In this document: positions 9,466 through 18,207 of the stretch, piece after piece
Numbering within the stretch: position 1 is the first letter of the stretch
How the letters are laid out: every line of letters begins with the position of its first letter
Assembly: GCA_001464165.1 (NCBI GenBank)
Contig: LNEX01000253.1
Location: 1-64,000 of the forward strand
Source: a bacterium Ga0077546
Lineage (GTDB): Bacteria; Cyanobacteriota; Vampirovibrionia; Obscuribacterales; Obscuribacteraceae
Direction: 5' to 3'
Length of the DNA: 64,000 bases
Made by a program: the position numbers and the translations under genes
Notes under the pieces: model-generated
Database searches by the model: none
What the model was told of the DNA's origin: nothing
The model's input: the letters and a program-made list of their open reading frames with translations, nothing else

Positions 9466-10395
9466 GTGAAAAATTCTTCTCAAGAGATAGCCAACAGACT
9501 CTCTGCAACAGGCCGAGCAAACGTTCTTATGATTGTAATGGCAGCACTGTTTGTTGCTCTTGCGTTCTGGTACCCGCACTTCTCAGTAGGTGGAGCGAAT
9601 TACAATGAACCGCCTACGCCAACACCACCACCAGTTATCATCATCACCCCGCCCCAACAGCCATTTCGTCCACCCATTATCGTACCAACCGACGTGACTT
9701 CGCCACAGTTAGTGAATGGCCCAACATCGCTCGTTATTGATGCCCCCACAGCTTTCGCGCTCAACGGCGTGCAATTGATCAGCGATAGCCAGTTTCCTAA
9801 AGGCGAAGCAGTCAACCAAACTTTTGACTGGATTACGGTGCTAGCAAAAGACGGCGCCCAATTCACCAAACCAAATAATTACACCTGCGATCTTAAATCG
9901 GGTGATATCTTGGTATCAGTTAAAAGCCCATCCAAACTCGCTCTTGTCATTACGCCACTGGGCACGATTGCCATTGGTGCCAACGGCGATGTTATGGTCT
10001 GCTACAACAACGGTGTCTTGCGAGTAATGAACTTCGACGGCGAAGGTAAAGCTATCAAGGTACAGCTCGATAAAGGACCATTCGCTGGCGACGCCGACCC
10101 AACCGTTGTATTAGCCTGCGGCTATGAGTTAATCGCTGGGCAAGAGAAAATCACCCGCTCCCACCTGCGCCCCAAAGATGGCATCGCTCGCCGCTACCAG
10201 AAAGTGTTAGAAAACGGCCACTTAGCAGTCTCTGAATTTTCACTTGAAAGTGCAATCAACAGTTGCGATATGTTAGTTGACTTGCAGCAAAAAACGACAG
10301 GAGTAAAAGAGCGCCGCATTCTCTCAGACATGTCAAAAATGGCCGCTGTATTGAACTACAAAAATAGCTCGCAAGGCTATACAGCTGAGAAATAG
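9466..10395 (+). CDS. Single-TM protein with exported FecR-like domain, 309 aa
   Basis: Residues ~20-40 are one TM helix (VLMIVMAALFVALAFWYP). A Pro/Thr-rich stretch of ~40 residues follows (PPTPTPPPVIIITPP), then an exported beta-rich domain (~85-300). The segment TCDLKSGDILVSVKSPSKLALVITPLGTIAIG resembles the FecR/DUF4384-type beta-sandwich that starts with a level-of-glue-like GDILVxV motif, but the match is loose. Start is GTG at 9466 with AAGG eight bases upstream; no ATG is nearby. The next gene begins right at its stop, so the two are probably cotranscribed. Confidence 0.72.
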   Translation: MKNSSQEIANRLSATGRANVLMIVMAALFVALAFWYPHFSVGGANYNEPPTPTPPPVIIITPPQQPFRPPIIVPTDVTSPQLVNGPTSLVIDAPTAFALNGVQLISDSQFPKGEAVNQTFDWITVLAKDGAQFTKPNNYTCDLKSGDILVSVKSPSKLALVITPLGTIAIGANGDVMVCYNNGVLRVMNFDGEGKAIKVQLDKGPFAGDADPTVVLACGYELIAGQEKITRSHLRPKDGIARRYQKVLENGHLAVSEFSLESAINSCDMLVDLQQKTTGVKERRILSDMSKMAAVLNYKNSSQGYTAEK

Positions 10396-10400
10396 TCAAA

Positions 10401-11585
10401 CTGATAGCCAGCGCTCGAGTCAACCTATTAACACTTCTGCTGCTTGCCCTTCTTGTTTTTGCCTGCTTTGGCAATACCTTGGGGGTCTATTTTAACTGTG
10501 ACGATTTCTTGCACCTGCCCTATCTCTATCGACTCTTCACAGGCGAGCCAGAGCTGTTTCTGACTAACTTTAACGGCCCCTGGGTGGGTGAGCGCTCACT
10601 CTACTTATTCTTTAGACCAGTGACTGAAGTCAGCCTAATGGTCGACTATTTATTCAATCAGGCCAGACCATTCGGCTATCACCTGAGCAATCTCATTTGG
10701 CATACAGCCAATTCCTTCATGCTATTTCTCTTTGCTCAAGCGTTTTTGAAGACTCTCGACGCTGGCGAAAGAAGAGATCAGCTGGCCATGGCCTTTTTTG
10801 CCGCAGGCATTTTTGCAGTCTTCCCGACCCAAAGCGAACCTGTGGCTTGGATTCTCGCGCGAGCAGATCTAGTTAGCACCTTCTTTCTGCTACTGAGCTT
10901 ATATTTTTTTGTAGGCAGAAAGAATTGCCAGAGCAAAGCAACAAAGAGATTTACGGCTCTATCATTAGCGACATTCTTCGCCGCAATTCTCTCAAAAGAA
11001 TCGGCCATTAGCCTGTTAGTAATAATTTTTGCTCTCTCAATAACTCTTTCAAAAGCCGGCAGTAAGAAACAAAAATTCGCTCAGGCCTTCAAAGACACAA
11101 CACCATATTTAGTGGCCTTTACAGTCTATTTAGCGTGGCGTTTCCTCGCCATAGGTAAGCTAGTGGGTGGCTATGTCGGCTCAATTGGTCAGCGTTTATA
11201 TGAAAACTATTTTGCCCGCTGGGTCTCATCAGGCTCACTCTGGCAGCTGCTACATCCTTTCAACAAAGCAATTTTTGCCGAGAACCATGTACTTCGTATA
11301 GTTCTCAGAGGTCTCTACGCTGTCGCCGGACTGCAAATTATAGTTGGCACGATAATCGACCAAAAGTTGAGTAGACGAGCAAAACTCATTTACTTTGCCC
11401 TAGCATTCTTCGCTGCCACCATGCTGCCCAACTTTCAGGTCTGGGGCCTCTCTAGCTCGATGTCGGGCAGCCGCATAGCCTATTTGCCCAGTGCAGCCCT
11501 GGCTCTAGTAATCGTTTTTAGTGTCTATATCTTGCAGCCCAAAACTGGCGCACCAAAGCAATACCAAAACTATCAAGCCTATTGA
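10401..11585 (+). CDS. Polytopic membrane protein, GT-C/TMTC-like (N-terminal part, frame break at 3' end)
   Basis: Multi-spanning protein resembling the GT-C glycosyltransferases of the PMT/TMTC type: NTLGVYFNCDDFLHL, HLSNLIWHTANSFMLFLF and FAVFPTQSEPVAWILARADL (HP..EsVaWi-like loop). Coding clearly begins before the first canonical start (TTG 10479), because bases 10401-10478 encode the first TM helix (LLTLLLLALLVFACFGNTLG). No ATG, GTG or TTG exists between the in-frame stop at 10386 and 10479; CTG at 10401 is the best candidate. At about 11529 the frame breaks: the next frame reads on as LAAQNWRTKAIPKLSSLL, joining the following ORF into one protein of roughly 835 residues. Confidence 0.7.
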   Translation: MIASARVNLLTLLLLALLVFACFGNTLGVYFNCDDFLHLPYLYRLFTGEPELFLTNFNGPWVGERSLYLFFRPVTEVSLMVDYLFNQARPFGYHLSNLIWHTANSFMLFLFAQAFLKTLDAGERRDQLAMAFFAAGIFAVFPTQSEPVAWILARADLVSTFFLLLSLYFFVGRKNCQSKATKRFTALSLATFFAAILSKESAISLLVIIFALSITLSKAGSKKQKFAQAFKDTTPYLVAFTVYLAWRFLAIGKLVGGYVGSIGQRLYENYFARWVSSGSLWQLLHPFNKAIFAENHVLRIVLRGLYAVAGLQIIVGTIIDQKLSRRAKLIYFALAFFAATMLPNFQVWGLSSSMSGSRIAYLPSAALALVIVFSVYILQPKTGAPKQYQNYQAY

Positions 11586-12907
11586 TTCTCATTTCACTAA
11601 CACTGACCTTTGCCTCTATTACCCAGGGAAATAACATTGCCTGGCTCAATTCAGCACAGTTCATTCGACAGCTAAAGATTAACGCAGAAAAGGAGCTGTC
11701 CACTCTTGGTGCTAATCAAAAGCTAGTACTCTTCAACTTGCCATCAAGAGTAGACGGCGCCTTTACTTTCACCATGCGCCCTATGCTTGCCGGACTGTTC
11801 ACCGAACCTGTTGCAGCGGAGAACTTAAGCGCTAGAGTTGTGCCTCTAGACTATCACCCTAATTGGAGTATATTTGTCAATCGCCAAGATTTCGAATCAA
11901 TTATTAGGCAACCAAAGCTTTATAGATTAGTAGCTTATGACGCCACTCAAGGCAAATTAGTAAAACCTGAACTTTCTATACCTGAAAAATTAGCTACTCT
12001 TACAGACAGAAGTCTTCCATCTCTATCAATGACTGTGGGTCAAGGCCCACAAAGCAGATCATATTATTTAAAACCAGAGGAGACGGTTAAAACTATCAAT
12101 CCGTTGGCTGTAGATTTTTTAGGACTTGATATAAAAGTGACAAAAAAATCTTCACAAAAATTCCCGGCTACAAGCAATAAAGCCTCTCTTTTTGTCATCT
12201 GGAACAACAGGCCGCCAGACCAAGAAGATCAAACTGAACCTCATTGGATGAGCGTACCAGCCGACGGCAAAGAACACAAAATTCTAGTTGAACTCGGGCC
12301 GTTAAAGCGCTGGCTGCTGAGCAAAAATGTTGACGAGATTAGGCTCGACGTTGCCACCAGTGAATATGACTGGCAAATTAGCAACCCAAAACTAATTGCG
12401 GCAGAAACCATTACTCCATATCTTGCTACCGCAGATAGAGCAACCAACTATGGCCTAGCACCACTTTCAGAAGACCGAAAAACCAAGGACCAAAATCAGC
12501 CTATACAAAAACCAGGAGCTATTACTTTCGACTTTGACGCCAGCAAAATAAGAGGCCACGCGATAGCAGCAGTAGTAGTTGAAGTATCGAAACCTTACGC
12601 TTCTTTCGAGCACTACAACTATCTAATGAGAGAGCGATCGCTAAGTAAGCATGCCTTACTTAGCGCTAAGCTAAACGGACTGAAAGGCAAGTTCAATATC
12701 TGGATCAGTCCAAACTCGCAAGCCAGTAACAAAGCTAGTGCCAATGGATCTGACATAGCGGTCTATCAGGTGCACGTAGCGGCTTTAGATGAGGCTGGGC
12801 AAATAGTTGGCACATTTAGCGACTCAGTGACCATAAGGTCAGCACCACCCGCTGCAATTACGGGCTTCTCAGCTGGAATAACGGCGGTGCCCACTGGCAT
12901 AAAATGA
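11582..12907 (+). CDS. Continuation of GT-C-like membrane protein: last TM and exported domain
   Basis: The TTG at 11582 is probably not a real start. The frame is open upstream from about 11530 and encodes the remainder of the membrane protein started at 10401. Visible parts: a TM helix (LILISLTLTFASI), then an exported region of about 420 residues that is probably beta-rich (VKPELSIPEKLATL, SWMSVPADGKEHKILVELG-like strands, DEIRLDVATSEYDW). A one-base deletion around 11529-11531 would explain the split. Its last 142 bp overlap, antisense, the 3' end of the acyltransferase gene. Confidence 0.68.
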   Translation: MILISLTLTFASITQGNNIAWLNSAQFIRQLKINAEKELSTLGANQKLVLFNLPSRVDGAFTFTMRPMLAGLFTEPVAAENLSARVVPLDYHPNWSIFVNRQDFESIIRQPKLYRLVAYDATQGKLVKPELSIPEKLATLTDRSLPSLSMTVGQGPQSRSYYLKPEETVKTINPLAVDFLGLDIKVTKKSSQKFPATSNKASLFVIWNNRPPDQEDQTEPHWMSVPADGKEHKILVELGPLKRWLLSKNVDEIRLDVATSEYDWQISNPKLIAAETITPYLATADRATNYGLAPLSEDRKTKDQNQPIQKPGAITFDFDASKIRGHAIAAVVVEVSKPYASFEHYNYLMRERSLSKHALLSAKLNGLKGKFNIWISPNSQASNKASANGSDIAVYQVHVAALDEAGQIVGTFSDSVTIRSAPPAAITGFSAGITAVPTGIK

Positions 12908-13599
12908 TTTTCTTCAACAAGCTCTAGCTGTCTTCTATCAGCGAGGCAGCCAAGCTCTGAACGCAGGTAGCAGACCTCACGATGAAGCGAGGTAGTAAGG
13001 CGCTTAGAAGCCGCCACCGGATTAATTTGCAAATCAGCAGCATAGTCTTCGATTGAAACAGGCGTGCCGATATTGTAGTGAGCGACCCCACTTTCGTAGG
13101 TGATACCAACAGGCACAATCGGCACTTCAATATTGTTTTGATGAGCAGCAAAGGCAATACGGGCTATGCCCTTCTTGAACGGATGTGTATGGCCGTCATA
13201 AAAGACATTGCCTTCGGGAAAAATGACAAAAGGCTCGCCCTTCTTAAACTGCTGCATGACATGGCTGACAAAGTCGAGCTTAGGGTGAGCTGGAAACGCA
13301 CCAACTCGACTCAAGAGAAAGCCTTGCAAGCCCTGTAGCTCGTTTGGTGACACCATAAAGTTAGCTGGTCTATCAATGATGCGACCAAGAGTTGGGCCAT
13401 CCCAGCGCGAAGAGTGATTAGCTATACAAATATAAGGACCACTAGCAGGCAAATTCTCTTTACCGCGAATATCGACCTTCTTAAAATGTAGAGCGATTAC
13501 TAATTTTGCGAAGAGAGAGAGAATGAAAAACGAGATTGGATCTTTGCAGTCTCTCATAGAAGCTTTGAGGCGGGCCATTTGTGTTTGTTTAGACGACAT
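12766..13599 (-). CDS. plsC: 1-acyl-sn-glycerol-3-phosphate acyltransferase (PlsC-like)
   Basis: 277 aa of the PlsC/AGPAT family, which acylates lysophosphatidic acid at the membrane. The catalytic HX4D box is NHSSRWDG (residues ~60-67), the substrate-binding FPEG box is present, and VPIVPVGITYE fits block IV. The C-terminal ~50 residues are an extension without motif. Start ATG 13599 has a strong AGGAGG four bases upstream. The 3' end overlaps the convergent plus-strand gene by 142 bp; both C-termini look like real protein, so one reading may be extended by an indel. The symbol marks the family; related acyltransferases with other acceptors cannot be excluded. Confidence 0.88.
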   Translation of the reverse strand: MSSKQTQMARLKASMRDCKDPISFFILSLFAKLVIALHFKKVDIRGKENLPASGPYICIANHSSRWDGPTLGRIIDRPANFMVSPNELQGLQGFLLSRVGAFPAHPKLDFVSHVMQQFKKGEPFVIFPEGNVFYDGHTHPFKKGIARIAFAAHQNNIEVPIVPVGITYESGVAHYNIGTPVSIEDYAADLQINPVAASKRLTTSLHREVCYLRSELGCLADRRQLELVEENHFMPVGTAVIPAEKPVIAAGGADLMVTESLNVPTICPASSKAATCT

Positions 13600-13746
13600 A
13601 AATCCTCCTGGGCAAAAGCACAGGTTTAAATTGGTAAAAGACGAAACTTACTCTTTTAGATTAGCGCCTCGCTAATCAAGTCGATGGTGGCAACGAACAC
13701 TTGTGAGACTGTTTTTGCCAGTGTTATTTAAGGGTTAGTTTCAGGA

Positions 13747-15252
13747 CTATTTCGTGCGCTTAGCCCAGCTCAGGACCACGTATACGACCATTGAGACAAA
13801 GAAACCAACAAACCAGCCGTAGTCGTAAAGTGGTTTAAACGTTGGCACAAAAGCCCCCACCCAAGCAAGGGCACAGCCAATAACAGTGGCCAATACTGCG
13901 ACAAAATTCCAGCCAGAACTATATTTGTAGGAACCTTCAGGCAAATATAGGTCTGCTAGGTCTAATTTAGTCTTGCGCACGATCCAATAATCAGCAATGA
14001 GAACACCGGCGATTGAGCCCAGCCCCCCAGAATAACCTTGCAACCAAACAAAAATATAACCGTGTGGGTCGGCAATCAGACGCCAGGGCTGCATTAAAAC
14101 GCCCACCAGACCGGTGATTAAGCCACCAATTTTGAAAGTAATGAAACGAGGAAAAGCATTAGCAAAATCGTTGGCAGGTGACACCACATTAGCCGCCACG
14201 TTGACAGATAGTGTCGCCAAGGCCACCGTAAACATAGCAATAGCCACTACAGCTGGCTGATCAGCACCAAGGCGACCAAGCAACTTAACTGGGTCCCAGA
14301 GCTGATCCATACTAACCGTTGGATATATAACCACAGCAGCCGATGTGATGATCACGCCCATGGCTGAAAAAATTGCCATGGCTGTCGGTAGAGCAATGAC
14401 CTGACCAATAGTCTGTTCTTTTTGCGAATGACCAAAGCGGGTAAAGTCAGGCATATTAAGCGAAAGCGTAGCCCAGAAGCCAATCATCCCCGTTAGAGAA
14501 GGAATAAAAACAGCCCAAAATTCAGAAAATGTAGCGAACTTGCTCTTTTCATGAAGCAAATCGCCCACCCCGTGGGCAAGATTGACGGTCCAAATGAGGA
14601 GCACAAAAGTCATAATCAAGACGAAAGGTGCAGCCAGACTTTCGACCTTTTTCAAACTATCCATACCACGAAAAACAATCAGTATGTTCAAGCCCCAAAA
14701 CAGAGCGAAAGACAACCACTCTGTTCCCATATAGTCAAAGTAAGGGCCACCCAATAATTTGCGCCAAGTTTCTAAACCTATAAGTGCGCCAAACATAGTA
14801 TTAAAAGCTTGGCCACCAATCCAGGCCTGAATGCCAAACCATCCGCAGGCAACAATAGCCCGCATCAGAGCCGGTAAGTTAGACCCAGTGGTGCCGTACG
14901 CCGCCCGCGCGAATACAGGGAAGGGGATACCGTATTTGGTGCCTGGATGTGAGTTGAGCAAAATCGGCAAAAGCACTATAGTATTGCCCAGCAAAATAGT
15001 AAAAATCGACTGCCAGGCGTTCATACCATTGGCAATCAAACCCGACGACATCATATAAGTAGGAATGCAAGCAGACATAGCAAACCAGAGAGCAATATAG
15101 CTGTAAGTCGACCAATTGCGGTCAATTACTTTGACTGGTGCCAAGTCGTGATTATAAAAAGGACTCGATTTAATCTCAGTCTCGTCGGCCAATTCAACAC
15201 GGCCATCGCTGTGTTCAATAAGTCTGCGGCCTTCCGGCTGATATTGACTCAT
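13747..15252 (-). CDS. NCS1-family nucleobase/allantoin:cation symporter
   Basis: 501 aa with about 12 TM helices. NCS1 hallmarks: the N-terminal NHDLAPVKVIDRNWSTYSYIALW stretch, GTKYGIPFPVFARAAYG in TM2-3, ACGWFGIQAWIGG, the Asn/Pro-rich VNVAANVVSPANDFANAFP loop and GGLGSIAGVLIADYWIVRK near the end. Family members carry purines, pyrimidines, allantoin or hydantoins with Na+ or H+; the substrate cannot be read from sequence. Start ATG 15252 with GAGG seven bases upstream. It stands alone; no purine-catabolism gene is adjacent. A G/C-rich short hairpin (AGCC-CCCC-GGCT) lies ~35 bp before the start. Confidence 0.92.
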   Translation of the reverse strand: MSQYQPEGRRLIEHSDGRVELADETEIKSSPFYNHDLAPVKVIDRNWSTYSYIALWFAMSACIPTYMMSSGLIANGMNAWQSIFTILLGNTIVLLPILLNSHPGTKYGIPFPVFARAAYGTTGSNLPALMRAIVACGWFGIQAWIGGQAFNTMFGALIGLETWRKLLGGPYFDYMGTEWLSFALFWGLNILIVFRGMDSLKKVESLAAPFVLIMTFVLLIWTVNLAHGVGDLLHEKSKFATFSEFWAVFIPSLTGMIGFWATLSLNMPDFTRFGHSQKEQTIGQVIALPTAMAIFSAMGVIITSAAVVIYPTVSMDQLWDPVKLLGRLGADQPAVVAIAMFTVALATLSVNVAANVVSPANDFANAFPRFITFKIGGLITGLVGVLMQPWRLIADPHGYIFVWLQGYSGGLGSIAGVLIADYWIVRKTKLDLADLYLPEGSYKYSSGWNFVAVLATVIGCALAWVGAFVPTFKPLYDYGWFVGFFVSMVVYVVLSWAKRTK

Positions 15253-15420
15253 AAATAGCCTCGCTTTTATGTGGGCGAACGGGGGCAGCCGGGGGGCTAC
15301 AATATTAGCTCATAAGTGGTAGAACAGTAATTGGGAGCATTTAGACAGTTAGAACTAAATGACCACAGCCAAAGTAAGCACCATCAATGGCCAATTGACG
15401 GTTATAAGAGGCGAAAGAGA

Positions 15421-15648
15421 ATGAAAGCCACACATACAAGCCCTGCAGTGACAAAATCGAAGTCTGCAGCAACAAAGCCTGAAACCAAAATCACGCAAAG
15501 CAAAAGCAAGTCTCAAAATACGAGCACGAAGAAGAGCTCGCCAGACCCACTATCTATGTGTCCAGTAGACGGGGCGGGTTGGTGTCCCTATCCATTTTCA
15601 GTGGCTCAACTAAAAAAGAGACTGAAAGCGAAGGCCCAACAATCATAA
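15421..15648 (+). CDS. Small basic protein ending in CPVDGAGWCPYPFS box, 75 aa
   Basis: A short gene whose ATG at 15421 has GAGG eight to nine bases upstream. Residues 1-45 are a Lys/Ser/Thr-rich, low-complexity, probably disordered tail. Residues ~50-63 form a compact CPVDGAGWCPYPFS box with two cysteines eight residues apart, followed by a basic helix (VAQLKKRLKAKAQQS). The second half is so specific that I believe it is real. Function unknown; Cys pairs with a basic tail could bind metal or nucleic acid, but nothing proves that. Confidence 0.62.
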   Translation: MKATHTSPAVTKSKSAATKPETKITQSKSKSQNTSTKKSSPDPLSMCPVDGAGWCPYPFSVAQLKKRLKAKAQQS

Positions 15649-15702
15649 AGGCCAGAATCTCAAAGTCCAGAATCATAAAGCCAGAATTCGAAGGAAAGAA
15701 AC

Positions 15703-16482
15703 CTGCAAATTATCAGACGCCGAGCGCGGCAACTTTTAGCATTCACCCTTACTACGATTGCTTCAAGTGGTCACTGGCAGAACCATCAGCCTGCCTGTGC
15801 CTACACTATCGAAGGCAAAATTGAACACCAAGAGGCTCTGCCATCAGTCGACAGCTCTATTCGCAAAGGGGCGCGCTTCAATGTTGGGGCAGACCGAGAA
15901 GCCAACAATAACTGGGTGAAAGTACCGGCCTGGCTGTCTGGCACCTGGATTGTGAACGAAGAAACCGCAGTACTGAGAGAAGACTTTAAAACAGGGCGCA
16001 TAGACCGCTCTCCTTCCGTTTTCATGGCCCGCCAGGAGTTTACCTACGGCAGCCAGAAAGACCGCCAGGGCGGCATCTGGCACTATATCGGCGCACCCTA
16101 TACCTCAAAGACCAGGCTAACGGCCTACCAGGAGTTTCACCAGGTCAAAGAAAAGCAGTTTCTAGTGGCCAACGAAGCTGAAGTGCAGTTCCGCACCCTA
16201 ATGACCGTAGTGCGAGTAAGCAACCTCAATGGCCGTGTGGCAGACTCTTTTCAGCAAGAAAGTATCACCAGCTATCGCCCCCTTGAAGACGGTGTGATCG
16301 CCCTGGCAGCCTCTAATAAGACCTTCGACGCCAACGGCAGAGCCGTCTTTCAGCAAAATAACGAGGCTCGCATCAGACGCTATAAGCATTTCTATGAGAC
16401 CGACAAAAAAGACGGCAAGAACCTCAGAGAGCTGTTCTTGCAATATCTAGAAGCCAATGGTCTATCGAACTTAATACCATAA
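15703..16482 (+). CDS. Exported protein of unknown family, ~259 aa, non-canonical start
   Basis: Coding begins well before the first canonical start (GTG 15916). From the in-frame stop at 15676 the frame encodes a basic stretch and hydrophobic core (IIRRRARQLLAFTLTTIA), a likely signal peptide, then ACAYTIEGKIEHQEALPSV and the globular domain with VPAWLSGTWIVNEE and RQEFTYGSQKD. The C-terminal domain looks lipocalin-like (many beta strands, GTW near its start). No ATG, GTG or TTG lies in frame before 15916; CTG at 15703 has AAGGA seven bases upstream and is the best start. It follows the small Cys-box gene by 54 bp. Confidence 0.62.
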   Translation: MQIIRRRARQLLAFTLTTIASSGHWQNHQPACAYTIEGKIEHQEALPSVDSSIRKGARFNVGADREANNNWVKVPAWLSGTWIVNEETAVLREDFKTGRIDRSPSVFMARQEFTYGSQKDRQGGIWHYIGAPYTSKTRLTAYQEFHQVKEKQFLVANEAEVQFRTLMTVVRVSNLNGRVADSFQQESITSYRPLEDGVIALAASNKTFDANGRAVFQQNNEARIRRYKHFYETDKKDGKNLRELFLQYLEANGLSNLIP

Positions 16483-16520
16483 TAAATTCGGGCGAATGGT
16501 AGTTAAAAATTGGGCCAAAA

Positions 16521-16922
16521 TTAGGGCTTTTTGTAAGGCATGAAAGAGAGAAAAGGCTTACCTTCCCAAGCGCCCACACTGACAGTAATGGGGCCAACCG
16601 TGTCGAACTTCAAGACAATAGTCTTGCCTCTCGGCCCACTGAGTGAGCTTACAGCAAGTAGTTTCGCTCCGTATATCCAACTCCAGTCAACAGAACAGAC
16701 GGCCTCAGCCAGTTTAGGCATATCGATAACTGGTCGAATCTCGCTATCAATAGTCAACTCGTCAGCAATGCTCATCGCACTGTCGCCTTCTTCAACGGCA
16801 GCCGTAAGTAAAAGGCCGCGACCATCGGCAAAATTCAGACCAAAGCTGTGCAGCGAACTGGCTGCTGAAACCAGGGAGGCCCCGGCTAATTCACTGCTAA
16901 TAACGCTTGGACTGGTGATATC
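16521..16922 (-). CDS. Hypothetical protein, ~133 aa, start unresolved
   Basis: The ATG at 16775 gives only 84 aa, but the same frame reads convincing protein back to 16922: SSELAGASLVSAASSLHSFG, LNFADGRGLLLTAAVEEGDS, then MSIADELTIDSE and WSWIYGAKLLAVSSL. There is no ATG, GTG or TTG between the in-frame stop TAA at 16925-16923 and 16775; GTG ACA CGT lies in frame just before that TAA. The fold is unknown (short alpha/beta domain, ending FLSFMPYKKP). It faces the exported protein gene upstream and is divergent from the flavoprotein gene at 17003. Confidence 0.55.
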   Translation of the reverse strand, partial: DITSPSVISSELAGASLVSAASSLHSFGLNFADGRGLLLTAAVEEGDSAMSIADELTIDSEIRPVIDMPKLAEAVCSVDWSWIYGAKLLAVSSLSGPRGKTIVLKFDTVGPITVSVGAWEGKPFLSFMPYKKP

Positions 16923-17002
16923 TTAACGTGTCACCTAGAATAGGCCATATAGAATTGCTATAAATGATACCCTCTAGGTTTGCAGACTTGAACTAAACTA
17001 AA

Positions 17003-18196
17003 TTGAAGCATTTTGACGTAATTATTATTGGCGCAGGCGGAGCTGGCATGATGTGCGGCAGCACAGCCGGCAAACTAGGCCGCTCAGTGCTACTGATTGA
17101 CCATAACCAGAAAATCGGCCGCAAAATTCTTATATCAGGCGGCGGTCGCTGCAACTTTACCAATGTCGGCACCCGAGCAGAGTCGTTTGTCAGTAACAAC
17201 CCTCACTTTGCCAAGTCGGCTCTTTCGCGCTTCACTCCTGCAGATTTCATCAAGTTAGTCGAAAAGCACCGCATTCGCTACCACGAAAAAAAACTCGGTC
17301 AACTGTTCTGCGACCACTCAGCAGAGCAAATTGTCGACATGCTCATAGAAGAATGCAATCAAGCAGACTGTCAATTTCAAACAGACACCGCCATAAAGTC
17401 AATTGCGAAGAACACTGGTGAGGCAAGTAGTGGTCGCTTCATAGTAGACACCACAGCATTAAAATATAGCTGTGATTCGCTTGTCATTGCTACGGGCGGT
17501 CTCTCCATTCCGCAAATTGGTGCCACCGGATTTGGTTATGAGGTAGCACGCCAATTTGGTTTAAAAATCGTACCAACCGCCGCTGCTCTCGATGGCTTCA
17601 GCTGGGGAGATTCTGATCTTGCCCGCTTCAGCGACCTAGCTGGTCTGTCACTTGATACAACTGTATCGTGCAAAAAAGCAAGTTTCAGAGAGAATATTCT
17701 CTTTACCCATAACGGCTTAAGCGGCCCCGCCAGCCTGCAGATATCACTTTACTGGTCACCCGGTGACAGCCTCAGCATTGACTTGATGCCCGAGGCCAAT
17801 GCTTTAGAGGTGCTGCAGGCAAGAAAAAAGGCTGGCAGTCGACAAGAAATTAAAAATGTACTGGGTGAGCTATTACCAAAGCGCTTCGCTGAATACTTCA
17901 CTCACTACCTCGATATAAACGGGCCAATGAATACCTTGCCCGATAAAAAACTGCTGCAACTAGCAGGTTCACTCAATGACTGGCAAGTAGCACCGGCCCG
18001 CACAGTGGGCTACAAAAAGGCAGAAGTAACTAGAGGCGGGGTCGACACCAGCGAACTTTCATCCAAGACGATGGAAGCAAAAAAAGTGCCCGGTCTATAT
18101 TTCATCGGCGAAGTGGTGGATGTAACCGGTATGCTCGGTGGCTACAATTTTCAGTGGGCCTGGGCTTCAGGCTTTGCCGCTGGTCAGGCAGTATAG
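17003..18196 (+). CDS. BaiN/HI0933-family NAD(P)/FAD-dependent oxidoreductase
   Basis: 397 aa flavoprotein of the HI0933/YhiN/BaiN family. The N-terminal Rossmann fold reads DVIIIGAGGAGMMCG, followed by GRKILISGGGRCNFTN, which is the family signature. Further marks: SLVIATGGLSIPQIGATGFGYEVARQFG-type region, ENILFTHNGLSGPASLQIS, and the C-terminal FAD motif GLYFIGEVVDVTGMLGGYNFQWAWASG. The family's known chemistry includes bile-acid-type dehydrogenation, but the substrate here is unknown. Start is TTG at 17003; no ATG is close. The next gene starts 11 bp after its stop. Confidence 0.92.
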   Translation: MKHFDVIIIGAGGAGMMCGSTAGKLGRSVLLIDHNQKIGRKILISGGGRCNFTNVGTRAESFVSNNPHFAKSALSRFTPADFIKLVEKHRIRYHEKKLGQLFCDHSAEQIVDMLIEECNQADCQFQTDTAIKSIAKNTGEASSGRFIVDTTALKYSCDSLVIATGGLSIPQIGATGFGYEVARQFGLKIVPTAAALDGFSWGDSDLARFSDLAGLSLDTTVSCKKASFRENILFTHNGLSGPASLQISLYWSPGDSLSIDLMPEANALEVLQARKKAGSRQEIKNVLGELLPKRFAEYFTHYLDINGPMNTLPDKKLLQLAGSLNDWQVAPARTVGYKKAEVTRGGVDTSELSSKTMEAKKVPGLYFIGEVVDVTGMLGGYNFQWAWASGFAAGQAV

Positions 18197-18207
18197 AGAA
18201 TAGACTT

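Noticed and set aside
15253..15420. Riboswitch in the leader of the NCS1 permease
   Set aside because: Only one short G/C-rich hairpin is visible; no purine or preQ1 riboswitch core is recognised.
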